Assembly (NCBI GenBank): GCA_023381565.1
Contig: JAMCRR010000148.1
Coordinates: forward strand, 1 to 46,131
Length of the DNA: 46,131 nt
DNA from: Chloroflexota bacterium
GTDB lineage: Bacteria > Chloroflexota > Anaerolineae > Anaerolineales > Anaerolineaceae
Reading direction: 5' to 3'
The notes beneath the pieces were generated by a model, which was not told the DNA's origin, ran no database searches, and was given only the letters and a program-made list of their open reading frames with translations. A program made the position numbers and the translations under genes. Of this stretch, positions 16,562 to 25,123 are shown in pieces. Position 1 is the stretch's first letter. Every line of letters starts with the position of its first letter.

Positions 16562-18505
16562 ATGGATGAAGAATACATCAACGAATTGTTTGCTATATCA
16601 GAAGAATATGATCAACACAGAGACTTCTTTGGAAGAGACGAAGGAATAGTAAAAGTAAGAGGTTTCTATAATTTCTTAATTCGCAAACAGAATCAATATA
16701 TTCAGCGATATGGTCGTGGGCCGATCCATCAAATTATCCCAATAGCTGAGGGAATATTTATTGCGATTTCGGGAGGTAGTACATCCTTACACATGATTGG
16801 GTATAAAAGTCCTCTATGGGAAATTGATATTCCGGCCGCTTGTGGCGCTGTATCAAGCAAACATAACCAACTTGCTTTAGCGTGGTCCAAGAGAATATAT
16901 GTGTTTACATTGGAGAACGAGGTATCTCAAATGGAGCTATTGGGACCAAAGCGTAGGATATTAAGTCTCGATTTCAGTTGGGATGGAAAATATCTTGCTG
17001 CTGGGGGATTTGATAATGTAATCTATTTGTGGGATAGGGATAAAGGAAAAACCCCTACAACCCTGAATGGTCAAACAAACATGACGAATTGTGTCTCCTT
17101 CAGTCCAAAGGGAAAATTACTGGCTACCATTGGAGATGACTCGACCATTCAAATTTGGGACTATGAAAAGGAAATACTATTACAACTTATAGAACATCCT
17201 GACTCTTTTCATTTTAACTCATTACAATTTTGGTATGACGGAGGTGCTATAGTCGTATCAAGTTTAGAAGGAGAGTTGTTCATTATCGATCCAAATACGG
17301 GTGAAATATCTTTTATGTACAAAGATACAGATCCGTTATTTCCAATTATTCCTCTGACAGCGTTTAGGTTATGCAAAACAACTCAATATCTGGCTTTATC
17401 AGGTGGTAACTCTCGAAAAATTAAACTCCTGGACCTATTTACCCAGAGCGAATATGAATTATTCGGTCACAATAATATTCTTACAGATCTGCAATTTGAT
17501 CCAGCGGGATCGCTCATGTATTCTTCTTCACTTGATGGTTCTATTAAAGTATGGGATTTACTTGATAAATCAGAGACTTTGAATTGGGATGCGTGGAATG
17601 GTGGTGTAAATTCATTGAGCATAAGCGCTGATTCCACAAAACTTGCAGCCTCAAGTTCGGATCATAAAATTCGTATATGGGATGCTAAATCGGGGAATCT
17701 GCTAAAGTTGTTGGATTTAGAAGGGAAAGTAGATTTGAATGTGAGTCATGTTAGATTTCTTTCAAACACAAGGTTGTTGATTATCGGCATGAATATTGCC
17801 CTTCAATGGAACTTTGAAAAAGAGGATTCTAATAGTTTAGATGCATGCACGGGATATAGAATTAGCCCCGGGTTGGTCAGTAGTGTTGAAATAAACAATA
17901 ATAAAGATCGATTGTTTATTTGTGGATGGAATCTTGAGTACCCCAACAACCATGTAGTATCCGCTCATAATATTGAGGATGGAAGTTTAATTTGGAAAAA
18001 TGAATATCATGTAATGATCAAGGATGTCAAACTATTTGACAACAATCAATTCCTCATTTATGGAGGAAACGGAGAAGAGATCTATGTAGTTGATTCACTT
18101 TCTGGGAGAGTGGTAAATTCAATCGCGACCCCTGATAGCTATACTAGCAGTATTTCGATAAACCCCAAAAATCACATCTTAGCATCTGCCGGGGCAGACG
18201 GAGCAATACGGTTTTGGAACCTTGATGATTTGAAATTAGTTGATCAGATAGGACCTTTTAATAGTTCATTCCGTAGTGTCTCATTTAGTCCTGACGGGGA
18301 ATATTGCGCATTCGGTAATAATGATGGGCAAATTGGAATTCGTAATCTTCACATCGATAAAAGGCTGAATGTTATTCAAGTTTGCTCATCCCCGATAACC
18401 TCCATATCTTTTTCACCAGACGGGCAATACTTGTTTACCGGAAGTCGTGACGGAACTGTCCATTCATGGGACTATAAATTGCACTTTGTAGGTAAAAATC
18501 AATAA
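16562..18505 (+). CDS. WD40-repeat beta-propeller protein in the defence cluster
   Basis: This 647-aa protein is built mainly of WD40 repeats. Repeat ends are visible as VIYLWD, IQIWD, IKVWD, IRIWD, IRFWN and VHSWD, each preceded by phrases such as LDFSWDGKYLAAGGFD, VSFSPKGKLLATIGDD and ISFSPDGQYLFTGSRD. There is room for two propellers. The first 60 residues (EYINELFAISEEYDQHRDFFGRD) are helical and unassigned. I see no nuclease, protease or signal sequence. WD40 proteins are protein-binding scaffolds, and in bacterial immunity they occur as sensors. The gene sits 66 bases after the methylase and 58 before the helicase and is strongly AT-rich (about 37% GC by eye), unlike both. It looks like an added module of the cluster. 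Confidence 0.88.
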   Translation: MDEEYINELFAISEEYDQHRDFFGRDEGIVKVRGFYNFLIRKQNQYIQRYGRGPIHQIIPIAEGIFIAISGGSTSLHMIGYKSPLWEIDIPAACGAVSSKHNQLALAWSKRIYVFTLENEVSQMELLGPKRRILSLDFSWDGKYLAAGGFDNVIYLWDRDKGKTPTTLNGQTNMTNCVSFSPKGKLLATIGDDSTIQIWDYEKEILLQLIEHPDSFHFNSLQFWYDGGAIVVSSLEGELFIIDPNTGEISFMYKDTDPLFPIIPLTAFRLCKTTQYLALSGGNSRKIKLLDLFTQSEYELFGHNNILTDLQFDPAGSLMYSSSLDGSIKVWDLLDKSETLNWDAWNGGVNSLSISADSTKLAASSSDHKIRIWDAKSGNLLKLLDLEGKVDLNVSHVRFLSNTRLLIIGMNIALQWNFEKEDSNSLDACTGYRISPGLVSSVEINNNKDRLFICGWNLEYPNNHVVSAHNIEDGSLIWKNEYHVMIKDVKLFDNNQFLIYGGNGEEIYVVDSLSGRVVNSIATPDSYTSSISINPKNHILASAGADGAIRFWNLDDLKLVDQIGPFNSSFRSVSFSPDGEYCAFGNNDGQIGIRNLHIDKRLNVIQVCSSPITSISFSPDGQYLFTGSRDGTVHSWDYKLHFVGKNQ

Positions 18506-18563
18506 AATCATTTAACTTCATTCATTATCGCCTAGGGATTAAGTGATAATATTCAAATGAGCA

Positions 18564-21353
18564 ATGAACACTGAGACAATTCATCGTCATTCTTCTCGAC
18601 GAAACCCTCTCGATAAATCGTTCTTTACTGCGAAGTTACAAAATGCTTTGTGCTATGATCGAATCGCGGGTTATTTTTCTTCCTCTTTACTAGAAATTAT
18701 TGGCGAAGAAATCGATAAGATCGCAGGAAAAATTCGTGTCGTCTGCAATTCAGATCTGCATCCTTTGGATGTACAAACCGCCAAAGCCGCCAAAATGGGG
18801 TTGTGGAAATCGTGGGCCGGCTCCCAACCTGAAGCGCTTCTTGACGATATTGGCGCACCTCTGGCGCAAGCCCGTTTCCAAAAGCTGTATGAGCTCCTCT
18901 GCTCTGGCAAGCTGGAAGTGCGCGTTTTGCCCGATGAAGTCTTTGGCCTCATCCACGGCAAGGCTGGCGTAATTACCCTGGCCGATGGCTCAAAGACCAG
19001 CTTTATTGGCAGCACCAATGAGTCGAAATCGGCCTGGAAGCTGAATTATGAGCTGGTCTGGGAAGATTCTTCCCCCGAAGCGGTCGCCTGGGTGCAGGAG
19101 GAGTTCGACGTTTTGTGGTGTCACCCTCAAGCGATCCCACTTTCCGATGCGGTCATCCAGGATTTTGGCCGCCTGGCCCATCGCCAGGTCCTCCGCAACC
19201 TCGACGATTGGACCGTAGAGCCCAATCCTGCCTCTGCCATTATCGAAACCCCGGTCTATCGAAAAGAGCTTGGTCTTTGGGAGCATCAGAAATATTTCGT
19301 CAAAACCGCTTTCGATGCCCATCGCAGTCCAATCGGCAAAGCTCGTTTTGTTCTGGCCGACCAGGTGGGCCTGGGCAAAACCATTCAGCTCGCCATGGCT
19401 GCCCAGCTCATGGCACTAACCGGGAATAAACCCATCCTAATTATTTGTCCTAAAACCCTTGTTTCGCAGTGGCAGACCGAGATGCTCGATTTGTTGGATT
19501 TGCCCTCGGCAGTATGGGATGGGCGCCACTGGGTGGATGAACACCGGATCGAGTACCCCAATTTTGGCATCGATACGATCCGCAGATGCCCTCGCAGGAT
19601 TGGGATTGTCTCGACGGGTTTGATCATCCGCGGCTCAGAAACGATCTGGCCGTTGCTGCACATGGACTACGATTGCGTCATCCTGGATGAGGCTCACCAC
19701 GCCCGCCGGAAGAATCTGGGTCCCACCCACGACCAGGAGAATCCTGATCCGAATAACCTCATGGAGTTTATGTACCAGGTCTCCCCGCGCACGCGCAGCC
19801 TGCTGCTGGCTACGGCAACGCCGGTGCAGCTGCGGCCGATTGAAGCCTGGGATCTCCTTGATCTCCTGAACCGAGGGGATGAATCCGTCCTCGGAAACCA
19901 GCATAGTTACTGGCAAGATGCGCCCCGAGCCTTAGCCCTGGTGATAGGGCAAGAAAAACTCCCCGATGAGGAGTATGAGAAGTGGGAATGGACGCGAAAT
20001 CCCCTACCGCCTGTCTCAGAGGGACATGATTTCGAAATCATTCGTCGTAAATTGAGTGTACCAGATGGGGAAGCAGTCGTATTTGGAGACCATTATTTAC
20101 ATTTCGGTCCACCCGATTTAGCCCGTTTGAATAAACTCTTCCCACATTTGATCCATGAGCACAATCCATTCATCCGCCGAATCATTCGCCGCACGCGTGA
20201 TCAGCTTGAAAAAGAAATCGATCCAGAAACCCATGAACCACTCATCAAGCCGATCAAGGTCGAGCTGTTTGGCGAGGAAGAAGAAGACGCAATTCTGCTG
20301 CCACCTTACCTGCGCGAGGCCTATGGCAATGCTGAAGAGTTTTGCGAGATCCTGGGGCAGCGCATAAAAGGCTCTGGATTTCTCAAGACACTTCTGTTGC
20401 GCCGTGTGGGAAGCTCCATCTATGCAGGTATGGAAACCGCCAGACGCATGCTCGAAAATTGGGAAGATGCTGGAGAGAGCGAAGAGGAAGACGAGCTGGA
20501 AAATGGGGACAACGAGGCGAAAAATACTGGTGAGAGCGCTTCAGTAGACGAAGGCAAAAAATCCAAAACACTTACGGAAAACGAACGAAATTTGTTAGAA
20601 CATTTCATCGCGGCACTCGAAGCAAATCAGGAGCGCGATCCCAAGTATGCGGTTGTGGTGAGCTGCCTGAAAAACCGGCATTGGCTCGAAGCTGGATGTA
20701 TCATCTTTAGCCAATATCGAGATTCAATCTGGCGATTGGCAGAATACCTGACTGAGGAATTCCCGAACGAGCAGATCGCTCTATATTCTGGTCCTACTAC
20801 TTCCGGGATTATGTTGAATCACTCCTGGACACCAGTATCCCGTGAGGTGATCAAAGCACGCGTAATGAGTGGGGAATTACATCTCCTACTTGGTACTGAT
20901 GCTGCATCTGAAGGACTCAACCTGCAACGCCTGGCCACCCTGATCAACCTGGACCTCCCCTGGAATCCGACCCGTTTGGAGCAACGCAAGGGGCGTATCC
21001 AGCGTATCGGCCAGGTCAACGACACCGTAAAGATCTACAATCTGCGCTACAAAGACTCGGTCGAGGACCGGGTGCACGAGCTGCTATCATCGCGCCTGCA
21101 AGATATCTACAGCATGTTTGGCCAAATCCCCGATGTGCTCGAAGACGCCTGGGTAGCCCTGGCATTAGGTGAGAAGGCCGAGGCAGAGAAAATTATTGAT
21201 GCTCTACCCGAAGAACATCCGTTTGAGATCCGTTATACCAAGGTCGAGAAAGTCGATTGGGAATCTTGCGCCAAAGTGCTTTCGGCGGAGGAAAAGAAGA
21301 GAGTACTAAGTGAAGGGTGGGTTTCTGCCAACCATAAGATCACACAACCATAA
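18564..21353 (+). CDS. SNF2-type helicase with N-terminal PLD-like domain
   Basis: This 929-aa protein combines a phospholipase D-like domain with an SNF2-family ATPase. The PLD motif is H-G-K near residue 131 with GSTNES shortly after (HxK...GxxN form), one HKD-like half only, so a dimer would be needed for activity. The helicase has LADQVGLGKTIQ (motif I, about residue 269), ILDEAHHARRKN (DEAH, about 375), LLLATATPVQL (motif III), and GTDAASEGLNLQ and QRKGRIQRIGQ (motifs V and VI). A low-complexity acidic linker (EEEDELENGDNEAKNTGE) splits the two RecA lobes. It ends 12 bases before the DUF262 gene. It likely translocates on duplex DNA and, with the PLD part, may cut or remodel foreign DNA. 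Confidence 0.93.
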   Translation: MNTETIHRHSSRRNPLDKSFFTAKLQNALCYDRIAGYFSSSLLEIIGEEIDKIAGKIRVVCNSDLHPLDVQTAKAAKMGLWKSWAGSQPEALLDDIGAPLAQARFQKLYELLCSGKLEVRVLPDEVFGLIHGKAGVITLADGSKTSFIGSTNESKSAWKLNYELVWEDSSPEAVAWVQEEFDVLWCHPQAIPLSDAVIQDFGRLAHRQVLRNLDDWTVEPNPASAIIETPVYRKELGLWEHQKYFVKTAFDAHRSPIGKARFVLADQVGLGKTIQLAMAAQLMALTGNKPILIICPKTLVSQWQTEMLDLLDLPSAVWDGRHWVDEHRIEYPNFGIDTIRRCPRRIGIVSTGLIIRGSETIWPLLHMDYDCVILDEAHHARRKNLGPTHDQENPDPNNLMEFMYQVSPRTRSLLLATATPVQLRPIEAWDLLDLLNRGDESVLGNQHSYWQDAPRALALVIGQEKLPDEEYEKWEWTRNPLPPVSEGHDFEIIRRKLSVPDGEAVVFGDHYLHFGPPDLARLNKLFPHLIHEHNPFIRRIIRRTRDQLEKEIDPETHEPLIKPIKVELFGEEEEDAILLPPYLREAYGNAEEFCEILGQRIKGSGFLKTLLLRRVGSSIYAGMETARRMLENWEDAGESEEEDELENGDNEAKNTGESASVDEGKKSKTLTENERNLLEHFIAALEANQERDPKYAVVVSCLKNRHWLEAGCIIFSQYRDSIWRLAEYLTEEFPNEQIALYSGPTTSGIMLNHSWTPVSREVIKARVMSGELHLLLGTDAASEGLNLQRLATLINLDLPWNPTRLEQRKGRIQRIGQVNDTVKIYNLRYKDSVEDRVHELLSSRLQDIYSMFGQIPDVLEDAWVALALGEKAEAEKIIDALPEEHPFEIRYTKVEKVDWESCAKVLSAEEKKRVLSEGWVSANHKITQP

Positions 21354-21365
21354 AGCGAGGCTGAA

Positions 21366-23471
21366 ATGAAAATTAGCGAGCTGCTTGATGGGATTCGTAC
21401 CCAAGATATCGTTCTTCCAGAATTCCAAAGGGAATACGTGTGGAATAAAGACCAGGCAAAGAAACTGATGATCTCCCTAGTGAGAGAATATCCTGTCGGT
21501 TCATTATTATTTTGGAAGACCAATACCCCTCCCGAACTCAAAAATGTCAAAGAACTGCCTGACAAGCTGGGCTTGACAAGTGTCATCCTGGACGGTCAGC
21601 AGAGGCTGACCACACTCTATTTATTAATCAATGGGGATATTCCGCCTTATTATGTTGTTCAGGATATAAAAACCGACCCTCGCGATCTATATTTCTGTTT
21701 GGATAACGGCGATTTTCAATATTACCAATCAACGGTGATGAAGAATAACCCGATATGGGTCAAAGTGGTGGATGTATTTAATCACAAAGTAATCAATGTA
21801 TTTCAGATTGCATCTGAGCAAACAAAAGATGCAGCGAAAATGCTTGAGCTGGCCGAGCGATATTCAACACATTTAAATGCACTCAAGAATGTTCACCATG
21901 TCGATTTACCTATCTTAACCGTGCCTTTGAAGGCTTCACTCAACGAATCGATCAATATTTTTGATTGGATCAATAGCCAGGGAACAAAGTTAACCGATGC
22001 TGAGCTCGCTTTAACGCACGTCACCGGTCGCTGGTCGCAAGCCCGACGGGTAATGAAAGACAAGCTCCAAGAACTCGGCCAGTACCACTACTATTTTGAT
22101 TTGACGTTTATGATCCGGTCGCTTACAGGAGTAGTTGCTCAGCGAGCGCTCTATGAAACGATTCACGAGCAACCTAAAGAAAAATTGATTGCGGGATGGG
22201 AAACTCTATCGAAAATATTGACCTATTTGTCGAATCTATTTCCTGAAAGAGCATATGTTCATTCCACATGGGATTTGAGTACGACGAATGTATTGGTGCC
22301 GATTGTTGTGTATCTATCGCTGAACAAATGTAAGTTTCCGAATGATAAAGAACTTCGCCGGGCAATCCGCTGGATGTATCTTGCCAATGCCTGGTCACGT
22401 TACAGCGGCCAAACTGACCAAAGACTCGAATCAGACGTGGCTCAAGTGGTCCAACAGGAGAGCCCATGGGATGCGTTAGTCAACGCGATTGTCGACCAGC
22501 GCGGCCGCATCGAGATAAAACCTGCCGACATGGAAGGCAGGGCGGCCCAACATCCTTTATATTTGATCTCCTATATCCTGGCAAAGGCGAATGGGGCTAA
22601 CGATTGGTTTAATGGTTTGCCTTTGAGGAATCATCTAGGACCGGGTTATGCCATCCATAGCCACCATATCTTCCCTACTTCATTCCTTTATAAACACGGT
22701 TATGATGAAGAGGATCACGTACATCGGATGATCGTCAACGAGATTGCTAATCGCGCCTTCCTAACAGCGGAAACCAATGTCGAGATTTCTAACAAACCAC
22801 CTGCTGATTACTTGCCCGAAGTTGAGAAACGATATCCGGGTGCGCTTGCCAAGCAATTCGTCCCGATGGATCCTAATCTTTGGAAACCAGAACATTATGA
22901 AGATTTCCTTGAGGCAAGAAGGATCATGCTCGCCATCAAAATGAATGAATTCTTCAATGGATTGATCACCGAGCCGGTGATCCGCCATTCAAGACCTGTG
23001 TTGGAGCTTGTGAAATTGGGCGAAAGCATCACACTTGAATTCAAGAGCACCCTTCAATGGGATGTAGTTCAAAATCAGATGTCAAAACCCTTACGGAAAT
23101 CGGTTTTAAAAACGGTTACTGCATTCCTTAATAGTGAAGGTGGGACTTTAGTAATTGGCGTCGAGGATAACGGTAATATCTACGGTTTGGAAAATGATTT
23201 GGCGACCGTGAGTCATTCTAAAGATAAATTCTTGAACCTTCTCCAGACCCTGATTGTTGACAATATAGGAGCCGAATTCTCCCCATATGTTAAGACCCGA
23301 ATTGAAGGTGTTGATGGGAAAGAAGTCTGTGTTGTAGATGTTCAACGCAGTGGCATCCCCGCATTTATGTCTGGCGAGAATGGCAAGGAATTTTTTGTGC
23401 GCTCGGGAAATACCACCAGGCAGCTCGATCCGGAAGAGACGGTTAAGTATATTGGGTTGAGCTGGGTGTAA
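21366..23471 (+). CDS. DUF262/HNH (GmrSD-like) protein fused to AlbA_2
   Basis: This 701-aa protein joins three parts. Residues 1-250 are DUF262, the GmrS-like nucleotide-binding half, with LPEFQREYVWN and D76-G-Q-Q-R80 in VILDGQQRLTTL. Around residue 431, AIHSHHIFPTSFL followed by NEIANRAFLTAETN is a DUF1524-like HNH nuclease centre. Residues 550-690 are an AlbA_2/Schlafen-like domain: ESITLEFKSTLQW, then TVTAFLNSEGGTLVIGVEDNG. GmrSD proteins are Type IV restriction enzymes cutting modified DNA; AlbA_2 domains bind nucleic acid or nucleotides. GAGG about 6 bases upstream and a 12-base gap after the helicase place it at the end of the operon. The fusion suggests a nuclease arm added to the methylase-helicase system. 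Confidence 0.9.
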   Translation: MKISELLDGIRTQDIVLPEFQREYVWNKDQAKKLMISLVREYPVGSLLFWKTNTPPELKNVKELPDKLGLTSVILDGQQRLTTLYLLINGDIPPYYVVQDIKTDPRDLYFCLDNGDFQYYQSTVMKNNPIWVKVVDVFNHKVINVFQIASEQTKDAAKMLELAERYSTHLNALKNVHHVDLPILTVPLKASLNESINIFDWINSQGTKLTDAELALTHVTGRWSQARRVMKDKLQELGQYHYYFDLTFMIRSLTGVVAQRALYETIHEQPKEKLIAGWETLSKILTYLSNLFPERAYVHSTWDLSTTNVLVPIVVYLSLNKCKFPNDKELRRAIRWMYLANAWSRYSGQTDQRLESDVAQVVQQESPWDALVNAIVDQRGRIEIKPADMEGRAAQHPLYLISYILAKANGANDWFNGLPLRNHLGPGYAIHSHHIFPTSFLYKHGYDEEDHVHRMIVNEIANRAFLTAETNVEISNKPPADYLPEVEKRYPGALAKQFVPMDPNLWKPEHYEDFLEARRIMLAIKMNEFFNGLITEPVIRHSRPVLELVKLGESITLEFKSTLQWDVVQNQMSKPLRKSVLKTVTAFLNSEGGTLVIGVEDNGNIYGLENDLATVSHSKDKFLNLLQTLIVDNIGAEFSPYVKTRIEGVDGKEVCVVDVQRSGIPAFMSGENGKEFFVRSGNTTRQLDPEETVKYIGLSWV

Positions 23472-23557
23472 GGTAGAGCTATCCAGAACAATCCAGAGGC
23501 AAATGATCTGAGGGATTAATATATGGCTGTGCTTCTAAAGGCCTATCTCAAGAGGGA

Positions 23558-24330
23558 ATAAAGGGTTCCAACCGCCAAAAGATAGCTTCTCGTTTGTTGG
23601 CATTGAGCCGGCAAGCCGATTCAGCCGAACTGATTCCGACCCAGGTTCCTGCTGCAGCCAAATTCGCCCTTGAAAACCCTTACGCCCTCTGCCTGGCAGT
23701 ATGCCTGGATCGAGGACGAAAACCGAAATCATCTGGACGATCCCCTATTGGTTGAAGCAATCCCTTGGCCATTTGGATCCAGTTAAGATATATCAATTAC
23801 CATTGGAAAAACTTGCCCTGCAGGTAGAAAAGCTACCCAAAAAGCCCCGGTATACAAATGCCGCTCCATATATGATACAAGATATCACTTGCCTCTTCGT
23901 AGAGAAATACTGCGGAACCGCTGAATTGATCTGGAAGAACCGTCGATCGAGTGAAGTCCGCAAAGATTTTTTAAGTATATATGGGGGTGGACCCGGGATC
24001 GCAGATATGGCCGTTCTGCTGATCGAAAAAGGGTTTGGGGTGCGTTTTTCGGACCTGGATCATTCCCGCAGGAATTTCAAGCCAGATGCGCATACCATGC
24101 GGATTTTGTTCCGTCTGGGTGTTGCTGCGGCGGAGGGGGAACAGGAAGCAGTTCTGGCTGGTAGATCGCTTAATCCATCCTATCCAGGAGAAATAGATGC
24201 TGCCTTATGGCTGATCGGGCGATCCTACTGCATGGCGGGTGATCCGCATTGTAACTCCTGCCCTTTAGATGAGGTGTATGCGTATTTCGGTGAAAGCGCA
24301 CAGATTAAACGGTGGATGCCGCACAGTTAA
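23558..24330 (+). pseudogene. EndoIII-like HhH-GPD glycosylase, frameshifted and cut by an IS
   Basis: Two frames join to one protein. From about 23558 the first reads SNRQKIASRLLALSRQAD and on to AKFALENPYALCLAVCLDRG. From about 23716 the second continues TKTEIIWTIPYWLKQSLGHL, with the helix-hairpin-helix FLSIYGGGPGIADMAVLLIE, the Asp of FKPDAHTMRILFRLG, and the FeS-type C-terminus C-x6-C-x2-C. A one-base deletion after 23715 explains the shift. The fourth FeS cysteine expected after CPLDEV is replaced by Tyr exactly where the IS starts (24279), and the last 17 codons, with the stop, come from the IS end. The gene is therefore doubly broken. No ATG is evident at the 5' end. It resembled a DNA-repair glycosylase related to endonuclease III. 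Confidence 0.75.
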
Positions 24331-24362
24331 AGGGGAAAGAAGGCTGACTAAAGAATTGTACA

Positions 24363-25112
24363 TCAAGTGTTCGGCATGGGGCGCTGAGATCTAAGTTTTC
24401 GTTGAGATTCACCCTCCAATTGAATCCGCTGAGCATTGTGGACAATGCGGTCAAGGATGGCATCTGCTAACGTGGGGTCTGGTATGCGCAAGTGCCAATC
24501 CGCCACTGGAACCTGGCTGGCGATCAGGGTAGCAGAGTGACCAAAGCGGTCATCTAATACTTCGAGGATATCCTGAGCATTTTGGATGGTAATAGCATCT
24601 CGCATCCAATCGTCCAGGACCAGCAGGTTGGTTTTGGCCAAAGAGCGCAGCAAATGGGTAAGTGAGCCATCCTGGCGGGCCATGGTGAGCGCATGGAGCA
24701 GGCGGGAGGTGCGGTGGTAGCGCACCGAGAACCCCAGGCGGGCCGCCGCAACCCCGAAGGCGGATGCCAGGAATGATTTTCCGCCCCCGGTCGGACCAAA
24801 AATCAGGATATTTTGGCGGCTAGAAATCCAGCTACACTGCCCGAGTTCAAGGATGAAACGGCGTTCCAGCCCACGAGTAGGTGAGAAATCGAGGTCTTCG
24901 AGGGCAGCCTGCATCGGAAAACCGGCGGAGCGGATGTTGCGCTTGACCCGGTTCTCCCGCCGCTGGTTGCATTCAGCGTCCACCAGCAGGGAAAGGCGGT
25001 CTTCGAAGGACAGATCGGCATACTGGGGATTGGCCTGCTGCTCCCGCAGGGCGGTGCGGAAGGCAGACAGGCGCAGTTCATGTAGTTGGTCATCCAGGGT
25101 CTGTAAGCTCAA
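24363..25112 (-). CDS. istB: IstB transposition ATPase of IS copy A
   Basis: This 249-aa AAA+ ATPase, the IS21 helper protein, selects the target and activates the IstA transposase. Walker A is IFGPTGGGKSFL, Walker B is LLVLDDWM, and LIASQVPVADWH is the sensor I-like region. It starts at a TTG (25112) with AAAGGAG 6 bases upstream, 11 bases after the istA stop, and ends in MPNT. Its length is normal for the family. It shares about 60% identity by eye with the IstB at 26903. Confidence 0.93.
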   Translation of the reverse strand: MSLQTLDDQLHELRLSAFRTALREQQANPQYADLSFEDRLSLLVDAECNQRRENRVKRNIRSAGFPMQAALEDLDFSPTRGLERRFILELGQCSWISSRQNILIFGPTGGGKSFLASAFGVAAARLGFSVRYHRTSRLLHALTMARQDGSLTHLLRSLAKTNLLVLDDWMRDAITIQNAQDILEVLDDRFGHSATLIASQVPVADWHLRIPDPTLADAILDRIVHNAQRIQLEGESQRKLRSQRPMPNT

Positions 25113-25123
25113 GGGAAACTCCT

